The notes under the pieces: model-generated | What the model saw: the letters and a program-made list of their open reading frames with translations, nothing else | What the model was told of the DNA's origin: nothing | Database searches by the model: none | Made by a program: the position numbers and the translations under genes | Source of the DNA: Marinirhabdus sp050859505 | Lineage (GTDB): Bacteria; Bacteroidota; Bacteroidia; Flavobacteriales; Flavobacteriaceae | Direction: 5' to 3' | NCBI RefSeq assembly: GCF_050859505.1 | Contig: NZ_CP193934.1 | Span: 1,178,001 to 1,242,000 of the forward strand | DNA: 64,000 nt | Shown: one piece after another, positions 1-7,139 of the stretch | Numbering within the stretch: the first letter of the stretch is position 1 | Layout of the letters: each line of letters starts with the position of its first letter

Positions 1-327
1 AGTGGCTATATGGGGTATTTCGTCTTTGAATATTTGGAAAAAAACCGAAAACTTTTTAAAAACATATCTTTTGAAGAATTTAATAGAAGTTATGAGGTAG
101 ACACTCCACTTTCGCAAGAATTTATTGAGTATGCCCGTCTCAACGAAGCAAGAATAGACTTAAGCGAGTATTCTGAAGATCTTAAAAAAGCGATAAAAGC
201 TAACATTGCGCAGCAATTGTACGGCCCCAATGCCTTCGAAATTATTTTGAATGACGGTGACCCAATGTTACAAAAAGTCTTAGAATTGGAAGGGGTGCTC
301 ACCCCAAAGGAAGAAACCGAAAATTAG
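1..327 (+). CDS. C-terminal end of a probable S41-family peptidase (5' truncated)
   Basis: The frame is open from the first base, so the gene starts outside the window and only its last 108 residues are visible. They are hydrophilic and look mostly helical, ending in NAFEIILNDGDPMLQKVLEL. This resembles the helical tail after the catalytic core in Bacteroidetes carboxyl-terminal processing (S41, Tsp/CtpA-like) peptidases, which are periplasmic. The catalytic Ser/Lys domain lies outside the window, so the call rests on resemblance of the tail only. The 3' end overlaps the convergent small gene at 324-524 by 4 bp. Confidence 0.6.
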   Translation, partial: SGYMGYFVFEYLEKNRKLFKNISFEEFNRSYEVDTPLSQEFIEYARLNEARIDLSEYSEDLKKAIKANIAQQLYGPNAFEIILNDGDPMLQKVLELEGVLTPKEETEN

Positions 328-524
328 TATCGTTTGCTATTCTTTTTAATGGCTAAAGAAGTCTGCAAAATCCATAGTAATAAAATTGCACAACCAGCTG
401 CCAAAACGCAAATCACCGCCACAGTACTATCCCCCACAAACGGAGCTTTATAATCTACTTTTGTAGCATTGTAAATAAGCAATCCGGCAGCGAACGCCAT
501 TAATATGTAAATGAATATTTTCAT
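324..524 (-). CDS. Small two-helix membrane protein, function unknown
   Basis: This gene encodes 66 residues with two hydrophobic segments (about 3-22 and 35-55) joined by a short loop, and a basic C-terminus ending KKNSKRY, which suggests a small inner-membrane protein. I do not recognise a family with a known function. It is convergent with, and overlaps by 4 bp, the upstream peptidase gene. The codon pattern and clear hydrophobic layout favour a real gene over a chance frame. Confidence 0.6.
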   Translation of the reverse strand: MKIFIYILMAFAAGLLIYNATKVDYKAPFVGDSTVAVICVLAAGCAILLLWILQTSLAIKKNSKRY

Positions 525-630
525 AGTTTATTTTAATTTTATAAACTCAGAATTACTAAATAAGCTTTATTCAGGTTTCTGAGTAATCCCTATAAATAGC
601 GGGAATTGTATCGAAAAACGCAACACTTTT

Positions 631-1212
631 TTAATTAAACAATTCTTGAATATTTGAGGTAAAAAGCTTCACAGCAATTGCTAGTAAAATCACACCAAAT
701 ATCTTTTCAATAATAGCAATTCCATTTTTACCCAAAAAGCGTTGTAAGCTCCCAGAAGTTCTTAAGACAATAAAAACTACAACTACATTTATTAAGATAG
801 CAACTATTATATTTTCTAGGGAAAATTCGGCTCTTAGGGACAATAATGAAGTTAAACTTCCAGGTCCAGCTACAATTGGGAAGGCAATTGGGAATACCGT
901 TGCCATTTCAAGGTTGCTTTCACTTTGCTTAAACAGTTTAATGCCAAGAATCATTTCCAAAGCAATAAAGAACAGGATAAAAGAACCCGCAACAGCAAAT
1001 TCAAATACATTAATGCCAATAAGACTTAGGATTTTTTCACCAATAAATAAAAAGACAATCAATACAATAGCTGCAATAATAGAGGCGCGTCCACTTTTTA
1101 TAGTTCCAGACTTTTCTTTCAGTGAAATAATAATGGGAATACTCCCCACAATATCAATAACTGCAAAAAGAACCATCGTGGCTGTAGCTATTTCTTTAAA
1201 ATTGAAGTTCAT
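631..1212 (-). CDS. MarC family integral membrane protein
   Basis: The 193-residue protein has six predicted membrane segments and the typical MarC (UPF0056) layout: an N-terminal helix with FAVIDIVGSIPIIISL, a central FPIAFPIVAGPGSLTSLL segment with the conserved PxxxGPG, and a C-terminal helix near IEKIFGVILLAIAVK. The family's transport role is not established, and the old link to multiple antibiotic resistance was not upheld. The start ATG at 1212 is preceded on the minus strand by a consensus promoter (TTG at 1286-1284, 19-bp spacer, TACTTTTG at 1264-1257), leaving a leader of about 40 nt. It is divergent from the DUF3109 gene, and its -33 element lies inside that gene. Confidence 0.9.
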   Translation of the reverse strand: MNFNFKEIATATMVLFAVIDIVGSIPIIISLKEKSGTIKSGRASIIAAIVLIVFLFIGEKILSLIGINVFEFAVAGSFILFFIALEMILGIKLFKQSESNLEMATVFPIAFPIVAGPGSLTSLLSLRAEFSLENIIVAILINVVVVFIVLRTSGSLQRFLGKNGIAIIEKIFGVILLAIAVKLFTSNIQELFN

Positions 1213-1243
1213 ATAAATCCGTCAACACGGGCTTTTTAATAGG

Positions 1244-1286
1244 TTGTTACAGAGTGCAAAAGTAGTATATTTGTCGCATGTTTCAA
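1244..1286. promoter_or_regulatory. Back-to-back divergent promoters for marC and the DUF3109 gene
   Basis: On the plus strand TTG (1244-1246), a 19-bp spacer and TATATTTG (1266-1273) form a Bacteroidetes-type promoter. On the minus strand TTG (1286-1284), a 19-bp spacer and TACTTTTG (1264-1257) form a second one. The two -7 boxes are separated by one base, so both polymerases cannot bind at once. The plus -7 box ends 4 nt before the DUF3109 ATG, which implies a leaderless or nearly leaderless mRNA. Confidence 0.7.
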
Positions 1287-1841
1287 CTAGGAAAAACAAT
1301 TGTTTCAGAAGATATTATTGAAAAGGAATTTGTCTGCAATCTCGGGGCCTGCAAAGGCGCGTGTTGTATTGAAGGCGAAGCAGGGGCTCCCGTAACCGAG
1401 GAGGAAGTTGCTATCTTAAAAGAAATCTACCCTAAAGTAAAACCATTCCTTCGTCCAGAGGGCATTGCAGCAATTGAAGCGCAAGGCACTCACATACTTT
1501 CCGAAAGAAAAGAGCTAGAAACCCCACTCGTACATGGTGCCGAATGTGCCTACGTAACCTTTACGGAAAATGGTACAGCAAGTTGCGGAATTGAAGATGC
1601 TTACAATGCTGGAGAAGTATCGTTCAAAAAGCCAATTTCTTGTCATTTATATCCCGTCCGGGTGCAAGACTACAGTGAATTTGCTGCTGTAAACTATCAC
1701 AAATGGCCTATTTGTAACGATGCGTGTACCTTGGGTAAAGAATTGAAAGTTCCAGTCTACAAGTTTGTAAAAGAAGCATTAATTAGGCGTTTTGGAGCGC
1801 ATTGGTATGCAGAGCTGGAAAAGGTTGCGAATACGCTGTAA
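1278..1841 (+). CDS. DUF3109 family cysteine-rich protein
   Basis: The 187-residue cytoplasmic protein has no signal peptide. The N-terminus holds a cysteine cluster (C20, C25, C29, C30 in VCNLGACKGACC), with further cysteines in GAECAYV, ASCGIED, ISCHLYPVR and PICNDACTLG. This pattern is that of the DUF3109 family, common in Bacteroidetes, which may bind a metal or Fe-S centre by analogy with other CxxxCC proteins; that role is inference. The ATG at 1278 sits 4 nt after a consensus -7 box, so transcription probably starts at or very near the start codon. Confidence 0.85.
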   Translation: MFQLGKTIVSEDIIEKEFVCNLGACKGACCIEGEAGAPVTEEEVAILKEIYPKVKPFLRPEGIAAIEAQGTHILSERKELETPLVHGAECAYVTFTENGTASCGIEDAYNAGEVSFKKPISCHLYPVRVQDYSEFAAVNYHKWPICNDACTLGKELKVPVYKFVKEALIRRFGAHWYAELEKVANTL

Positions 1842-1949
1842 TACAAATTATAGATAATACCCATGTAAAACAAGCAGATAGTTTGTAGCAGTTTGGATAT
1901 AAAATATAGCGAACGAAATTTCTTCGAATCTGCAGATGCGTTAACTAAG

Positions 1950-2101
1950 ACTCACAATTTTTACGAGCAAGAAAAATAAGAATAGCGCATATTCAATTAA
2001 TGCCCAGGGAACCCTTTTATAGTCAACCCAACAGAACCATTATTTATGGAGATGAAACATACGATGCTATATACGAGTTAGACGTAGAACATTGGATATA
2101 G
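1950..2101 (+). pseudogene. Decayed 3' end of a paralog of the lipoprotein gene at 4304-4903
   Basis: The last 37 codons (HIQL... to the stop at 2099-2101) align without gaps to the C-terminus of the lipoprotein at 4304-4903. DETYDAIYELD here matches DETWDAIEELD there, and about 17 of 37 residues are identical by eye. The nucleotide match extends a little further upstream, where a 2-nt length difference in the A-rich stretch breaks the frame and in-frame stops appear; no start or lipobox remains. The remnant has the same position relative to a terminator and leader as the intact gene has downstream, so it is the decayed first gene of a tandem duplication. Confidence 0.7.
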
Positions 2102-2125
2102 CTGTTTTAACCCCTTTTAAACTTG

Positions 2126-2156
2126 AGCCAGAAACCTAGTGTTTCTGGCTTTTTTT
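2126..2156 (+). terminator. Intrinsic terminator after the lipoprotein remnant
   Basis: A perfect 10-bp stem (AGCCAGAAAC / GTTTCTGGCT) with a 5-nt loop is followed by a run of T. A near-identical hairpin follows the intact lipoprotein gene at 4926-4957, which supports duplication of the whole unit. Confidence 0.85.
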
Positions 2157-2275
2157 ATGGTGTAACATTTCAGCTATGTTTTGTTACATACTTGATAATC
2201 GGTTGTAAACTACAACTCTATTTTTACACCTGTTGAGTCATGATTATTTTGATTCTGTGGCTTTTAACCCATAAA

Positions 2276-2319
2276 TGCAGGGTACTAGGGCGCAACCTGA
2301 AAAGCCCAAAAATAGAGTA
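2276..2319 (+). promoter_or_regulatory. Conserved leader element, copy 1
   Basis: This 44-nt block ends 29 nt before the T9SS gene start and matches the block at 5157-5200 at 40 of 44 positions. The core is GGGCGCAACCTGAAAAGCC, in which GGGC (2288-2291) can pair with GCCC (2304-2307); in the other copy the outer pair is a G-U wobble. It is followed by AAAAATAGAGTA. It lies far enough from the start to be a leader RNA rather than a promoter. I do not recognise it as any known riboswitch. Confidence 0.5.
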
Positions 2320-2348
2320 ATGAAACTTAATACAAAATTTTAGAAATT

Positions 2349-4100
2349 ATGAAAAGACTATTTACACTTACAGTAGGTATGTTTTGTGTTTTCGCAGCAA
2401 CAGCACAAATAATGAATACAGATGTAGCGGGTACAGCACTTGAAATTCCTGAACGAACAGCTCAATTGGAAGCTCTGTACCTACAACAAGATTACTTTGC
2501 TGAAAATGGAACAGCCCAAGAAATTGAGGCGAACAGACTGGCAATTAAAAATGCTTGGACAGAAATAGACCCAGCGATAGGTGGTCTTTACAAGCCAATA
2601 GGTACTATAACTTATAATAGACTAGGAGAAGGTCCAACACCATACATTCCCGGTAAAATTGTAGAACGTCCAGATCCATTACCTCCAACGAGAGATTGGG
2701 GCGACGATATTCTAGTTCGTGACGATTTTGTAGATGGAATAGATATGACTGCCACCACAAATACAGGAGATTTATATTTAGGAATGTACGAAAACGATAT
2801 TGATGCAGGTGGTACCACGGATGGGGTATATATGTATAGATCTACAAATAATGGGGTTACTTGGAATCTTTTTGCCGAAATACAAATACCAACACCGGTG
2901 AGAAAGATACAACTCGTGTCATTAGATGGCAAAGGAGATCAATATATTTTGGCATATTTATTATTTGAGGGTGGTCTATTTCAAGTAGCACGTTGGAATA
3001 CGGCAACTGCCGCGTTTGATTTTGACACTATTACAACTGAGGTTGCAGATTTCTCTGTAGACAGAAATATTCCAGAAAGCACAAGTAGCATGAGGGTCTT
3101 AGCAACCTATTTAAAAGACGGCTTTTGTTCTACCGAAGTGTATTCTGCACGGAGTACCGCCGGCGAGTATGGTTTTGGATGGGTAGATGAAGTATCTATA
3201 GACAATGTGTGTGGTGCGCAAATAGACTTTGCCTATGCAAGAGCTGGAGATGCTTTTGTAACCTATACAGGGGCTTCTTCTGGGAATTTATTTGTAAACA
3301 CAAATAACAATTTTAACGACCCTCTGTCGTGGACACCACGAGAAACAGTAGAATTTGGCAATGTAAGAGAAACTATTAATCCAACCATTAGAGCTGCGAG
3401 ACTAGCACTGCCAAACGAAACAGTTGTTGTTTTCACATCAGACCGTGCAGAAGGTTCTACAGATACTTTTGAAGGTCGAGGCTATCGCAGGCAAAGTAGC
3501 GGTGTGTTTAGTGGAATCTATTCCATTGGAAATCCCACTTTTGACATAGTACATACCGATGGTTGGATTAGAAGAACAGCGGCAGGTGTAGAGACTATCC
3601 GTTTTAGTTTTGTACAGGATAATGTTGATAATTCAGAAAATAATGAGAATAACCCGCTAACCTTTAACGGGACAACATTTGATGATGATTCGTTTCCGGT
3701 AGCAGATAGCCCAATAGATGTATTTAATGGCTTTCCGTCTGTTATTGCAGAAACTGCAGACGAAGAACCGTGTATGGCGTTTGCAGGTACAAATACAGGA
3801 AGAGGCTTTGGATTGTATTTTGATACCCGCGCCGAAGTACCCCTTACTGTAGCTGAAAACTCCATAATGAAACTTACCTATTTCCCAAACCCCACCAATA
3901 ATGTGCTGCAGGTTCAAGCAAATACTACTTTAGACGGAGTGAAAGTTTATAATATAACAGGTGTAAAAGTTTTGGATATTCAAAATAATGAGCTTACCAA
4001 TACAATTTCTGTGAACATTAGCACCTTGGCCGCAGGCATCTATGTGATGAAGGTTACATCAGGTTCACAAACAGGTACTTATAAGGTGGTAAAGCAGTAA
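2349..4100 (+). CDS. Secreted T9SS-sorted protein with Asp-box, paralog A
   Basis: The 583-residue protein has a signal peptide (MKRLFTLTVGMFCVFAATAQ, residues 1-20). The middle is beta-rich and contains an Asp-box-like STNNGVTW near residue 165, typical of sialidase/BNR-type beta-propellers, although catalytic residues were not identified. The last 75 residues, from LTYFPNPTNNVLQV to GTYKVVKQ, form a Por-type C-terminal sorting domain, which directs export by the type IX secretion system and often surface anchoring. A paralog of the same length lies at 5230-6981. The conserved leader element and a weak promoter (TTG, 19 bp, TACACCTG at 2225-2232) precede it. The substrate or ligand is unknown. 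Confidence 0.85.
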   Translation: MKRLFTLTVGMFCVFAATAQIMNTDVAGTALEIPERTAQLEALYLQQDYFAENGTAQEIEANRLAIKNAWTEIDPAIGGLYKPIGTITYNRLGEGPTPYIPGKIVERPDPLPPTRDWGDDILVRDDFVDGIDMTATTNTGDLYLGMYENDIDAGGTTDGVYMYRSTNNGVTWNLFAEIQIPTPVRKIQLVSLDGKGDQYILAYLLFEGGLFQVARWNTATAAFDFDTITTEVADFSVDRNIPESTSSMRVLATYLKDGFCSTEVYSARSTAGEYGFGWVDEVSIDNVCGAQIDFAYARAGDAFVTYTGASSGNLFVNTNNNFNDPLSWTPRETVEFGNVRETINPTIRAARLALPNETVVVFTSDRAEGSTDTFEGRGYRRQSSGVFSGIYSIGNPTFDIVHTDGWIRRTAAGVETIRFSFVQDNVDNSENNENNPLTFNGTTFDDDSFPVADSPIDVFNGFPSVIAETADEEPCMAFAGTNTGRGFGLYFDTRAEVPLTVAENSIMKLTYFPNPTNNVLQVQANTTLDGVKVYNITGVKVLDIQNNELTNTISVNISTLAAGIYVMKVTSGSQTGTYKVVKQ

Positions 4101-4125
4101 CCTTGTATTTTTTTGTAGTAATGCC

Positions 4126-4165
4126 GAAAATGGGTTGATGAAATTTTAACCTATTTTCTAATTTT
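4126..4165 (+). terminator. Terminator after T9SS paralog A
   Basis: An 11-bp stem, GAAAATGGGTT with AACCTATTTTC (one G-U pair), has an 11-nt loop and is followed by TAATTTTT. It separates paralog A from the lipoprotein gene. Confidence 0.65.
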
Positions 4166-4303
4166 TCAGTATCTGCGTTCGATTTCTAGGGTGTTTTTTT
4201 TGGTGAAAATTAAATACAACTCAATCGGGTGCAATTTATATCACTGATATGTAGTATATTAGTGTGTAACAATCAATTAACTAATTTATTTAAAATTTTT
4301 TCC

Positions 4304-4903
4304 ATGAAAAAAGTACTAATTATTTGTATGGCCGTAAGTCTTCTTACAGCCTGCGACAATCCTGTTTCAAAAAAAATTAAAGAAACAAAAGAAGGGGTAA
4401 CCAATACTACTAAAGCCTATAAAGAACTCAATAAAATGGGTGATGATATTAAAGAACTTCAGGAAGTAGAGCCACTCACTAATGATGAAATGAAAGCCTG
4501 GCTTCCTGATGAAATAAACGGAATGAAACGTACAGGCTACAAAGCGGGACAAACAGCGTATATACAAATAGCAAGTATAGAAGCTACCTACAGTAATGAA
4601 GATAAAAGCAAAACATTTAAAGTTACTGTGATGGACGGAGCAGGAGAAATGGGAGCTTCGGCAACAGCAGGAATCCGAATGATGCTCTCTATGGATATGG
4701 AAGAAGAAGACGAGTATAAAACAAAACGAACCGTAAAAAAAGGTGATATCAAAGCCATTGAAGAATACAAGAAAAACAACAATAACACAAGTATTCAATT
4801 GTTGCATGGGAAACGTTTTTATGTTCAAGCCAACGGAACCAATATGGACGTAGATGAGACCTGGGATGCTATTGAGGAGCTAGATCTTGACGACCTGGGA
4901 TAG
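4304..4903 (+). CDS. Putative lipoprotein, function unknown
   Basis: The likely start is ATG 4304, giving 199 residues that begin MKKVLIICMAVSLLTAC with a clear lipobox (LTAC, Cys17); an upstream in-frame start at 4229 would bury the signal peptide and is rejected. The mature part is highly charged, with a Lys/Glu-rich stretch near residues 20-60, a central acidic run (MEEEDEYKTKR) and an acidic C-terminus (DETWDAIEELDLDDLG). It is probably a periplasmic or outer-membrane lipoprotein with no recognised domain. It sits between the two T9SS paralogs, and a decayed second copy lies at 1950-2101, so lipoprotein and T9SS gene probably duplicated together. Confidence 0.8.
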   Translation: MKKVLIICMAVSLLTACDNPVSKKIKETKEGVTNTTKAYKELNKMGDDIKELQEVEPLTNDEMKAWLPDEINGMKRTGYKAGQTAYIQIASIEATYSNEDKSKTFKVTVMDGAGEMGASATAGIRMMLSMDMEEEDEYKTKRTVKKGDIKAIEEYKKNNNNTSIQLLHGKRFYVQANGTNMDVDETWDAIEELDLDDLG

Positions 4904-4925
4904 TTCTTAACTATCTATTCATTTA

Positions 4926-4957
4926 AGCCAGAAACTGAAAAGTTTCTGGCTTTTTTT
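4926..4957 (+). terminator. Intrinsic terminator after the lipoprotein gene
   Basis: A perfect 11-bp stem (AGCCAGAAACT / AGTTTCTGGCT) with a GAAA loop is followed by T6. It is the counterpart of the hairpin at 2126-2156. The rest of the interval to 5229 holds a weak promoter (TATACTTG at 5026-5033), a hairpin with 8-bp AAAAACAG/CTGTTTTT arms near 5076-5102 and the leader element at 5157-5200. Confidence 0.85.
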
Positions 4958-5156
4958 ATGATGTTACATTTCTAATACACTCTGACACATATGTGATAAC
5001 AAAGTGTTGGCAGCACAACTACTTTTATACTTGTTGAAGGATTAGCCCTTTTTATATAGGGTTGTTTAACTTTTTAAAAACAGGAGGTTTCTCTCTGTTT
5101 TTGGAGTATTTACTTTCTAATTACGGAGACTCTTAAGAATACTTTTGAACCATTAG

Positions 5157-5200
5157 TGCAGCTTACTGGGGCGCAACCTGAAAAGCCTAAAAATAGAGTA
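5157..5200 (+). promoter_or_regulatory. Conserved leader element, copy 2
   Basis: This is the second copy of the 44-nt block at 2276-2319, again ending 29 nt before the T9SS gene start. The stem is GGGC (5169-5172) with GCCT (5185-5188). The flanking sequence up to the ATG is also similar, but the upstream part of the leader is longer than in copy 1. Selective retention of the core over diverged flanks suggests a function at RNA level. Confidence 0.5.
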
Positions 5201-5229
5201 GGGACATTTAAATCAAATTTTTAGAACTT

Positions 5230-6981
5230 ATGAAAAGATTAGTTACATTAACCGCTTGCCTGCTAATTATGTTTGCAGCAACCGCACAAACAGTGAGTGA
5301 AGACTCGGCTGGAACAGCACTTCAAGCTCCTGAGCGAACACCTCAATTAGAGGCTTTGTACCAACAGGAAAGATACTTAGCCGAAAACGGAACAGCTCAA
5401 GAAATCGAAGCCAATAGACTGGCTATAAAAAATGCATGGACAGAAATAGACCCAAGTATAGGTGATCTTTATAAGCCCATAAATGCACCACTATATGGTC
5501 GTGTAGGGGAAGGACCCACACCGTATGTTCCAGCCGAAATTTTAGAGCGCCCAGAACCACTGCCAACGACCAGAGATTGGGGAGGCGATATTTTAATTAG
5601 AGACGATTTTGTAGATGGTATAGATATGACCGCCACTCTAAATACTGGTGATCTTTATGTAGGTATGTATGAAAACGTCATAGATTTTGGAGGCGACGAA
5701 GACCTTATTTTTATTTATAGATCTACAGACAAGGGTGTTACATGGGAAATTTTTGCAGAAACAATCGCAATTAACCCAATAAGAAAAATACAACTCATAT
5801 CATTAGACGGAACTGGAGACCAATTCATCTTGGCATATTTAATGTTCGAGAACGGGTTACTTCAAGTACTACGTTGGAATACCGCTGGGGGCCCATCCAG
5901 CCTTGGATCGGTGGCTAGTGATGTGGCTGATTTTGCGGTTGATCGAAATTTCCCTGCAAATACAGATGGAATGAGAGTGTTGGCTACTTATTTGAAAGAT
6001 AGTTCCTGTACTACCGAAATATTTTCTGCAAGAAGCACAGCAGGACAGTATGGTTTTGGTTGGGTTGATGAAGTATCTGTAGATGCAGTTTGTGGGAACC
6101 AAGTAGATTTTACCTATGCAAGAGCTGGAGACACTTTTACAACCTACACAGGAAATGCGTCGGGAAATTTGTATGTAAACACAAACGACGCTTTTAATGA
6201 CCCTACTTCATGGACTCCACGAGAAACAGTAGAGTTTGGGAATATACGAGAGACCATAAACCCAACCATTAGAGCAGCGAGATTAGAACTCCCTGACGAG
6301 AAAGTAGTTATCTGGGCATCGGACCGTGCAGATGGTTCTACGGGTAATTATAATGGTAAAGCCTACCTAAGAGAAAGTAGTAGCATATTTACCGAATTTT
6401 CAAACTTTCCATCTGGAGGAGCCAACTGGAACATTGCTCATACGGATGGCTGGATAAGGAGGACTGAGGGTGTTGAAACCATTCGTTTTAGCTATGTTCG
6501 AGACAATATCGATAATTCAGAAAACAGTGTGAATAGATCGATCACCTTTAACGGGACAGATTTTGACGGATTTGAACCCGTTGCAGACAGCCCTGTAGAT
6601 GTGTTTGACGGATTCCCTTCTGTGATGGCAGAAACGGCAGACGAAGAACCATGCATGGCTTTTGCAGGAACCAACGGAGGGTTTGGTTTTGGATTGTATT
6701 TTGATACTCGTGCCGAAGTAGTTCTTGCTACAGGTGAAAACACTATAGCAGGGCTCACTTATTTTCCAAACCCAACTAGTGATATACTCAACATAAATGC
6801 TAATACTAATTTAGATCGTGTGGAACTCTATAGTATTACAGGCGCAAAAGTTTTAAATATTCAAAATAATGAGTTAACCAATACCATTGCTGTGAACACG
6901 AGCAATTTATCCGCAGGCATTTATGTGATGACTGTGACAGCTGGTTCACAAATAGGAACCTACAAGGTTGTTAAGCAGTGA
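5230..6981 (+). CDS. Secreted T9SS-sorted protein with Asp-box, paralog B
   Basis: The 583-residue protein is collinear with paralog A along its whole length. It has a signal peptide ending ATAQ, a central beta-rich region with a canonical Asp-box (STDKGVTW), shared blocks such as RDWGGDILIRDDFVDGIDMT and ADEEPCMAFAGTN, and a C-terminal T9SS sorting domain (LTYFPNPTSDILNINANT to GTYKVVKQ). It is expected to be exported across the outer membrane. The N-terminal 20 residues and loop regions diverge most, the core and sorting domain least. The function is unknown; the propeller-like Asp-box could indicate carbohydrate or protein binding. Confidence 0.85.
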   Translation: MKRLVTLTACLLIMFAATAQTVSEDSAGTALQAPERTPQLEALYQQERYLAENGTAQEIEANRLAIKNAWTEIDPSIGDLYKPINAPLYGRVGEGPTPYVPAEILERPEPLPTTRDWGGDILIRDDFVDGIDMTATLNTGDLYVGMYENVIDFGGDEDLIFIYRSTDKGVTWEIFAETIAINPIRKIQLISLDGTGDQFILAYLMFENGLLQVLRWNTAGGPSSLGSVASDVADFAVDRNFPANTDGMRVLATYLKDSSCTTEIFSARSTAGQYGFGWVDEVSVDAVCGNQVDFTYARAGDTFTTYTGNASGNLYVNTNDAFNDPTSWTPRETVEFGNIRETINPTIRAARLELPDEKVVIWASDRADGSTGNYNGKAYLRESSSIFTEFSNFPSGGANWNIAHTDGWIRRTEGVETIRFSYVRDNIDNSENSVNRSITFNGTDFDGFEPVADSPVDVFDGFPSVMAETADEEPCMAFAGTNGGFGFGLYFDTRAEVVLATGENTIAGLTYFPNPTSDILNINANTNLDRVELYSITGAKVLNIQNNELTNTIAVNTSNLSAGIYVMTVTAGSQIGTYKVVKQ

Positions 6982-7012
6982 CCTTGTATTTTTTTTCGTA
7001 ATAATGCTGAAA

Positions 7013-7044
7013 GTCGGTCTGAAATAAAATTTAGGCCGATTTTT
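7013..7044 (+). terminator. Terminator after T9SS paralog B
   Basis: GTCGGTCT pairs with AGGCCGAT (two G-U pairs) around a 12-nt loop and is followed by T4. It occupies the same place as the terminator after paralog A. Confidence 0.5.
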
Positions 7045-7080
7045 ATATGCAATGAAGAAATCTCTTTTTGAAAACCATAA

Positions 7081-7110
7081 AAAAAGCCCATTTAAAGAAA
7101 TGGGCTTTTT
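7081..7110. terminator. Bidirectional terminator between T9SS paralog B and nrdA
   Basis: A perfect 13-bp stem (AAAAAGCCCATTT / AAATGGGCTTTTT) with a 4-nt loop has A and T tracts on both sides, so it can stop transcription from either convergent gene. Confidence 0.9.
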
Positions 7111-7139
7111 TAGCTATTTAAAAAAGAAGACTTTCAATA

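Noticed and set aside
2276..2319. Leader element as a known riboswitch (cyclic-di-GMP, SAM or preQ1 type)
   Set aside because: The short core lacks the conserved elements of these classes; only the GCAACC string resembles part of a SAM-I switch, without its four-helix junction.
4229..4303. N-terminal extension of the lipoprotein gene
   Set aside because: It would place 25 residues before a perfect lipoprotein signal peptide with an LTAC lipobox, so ATG 4304 is preferred.
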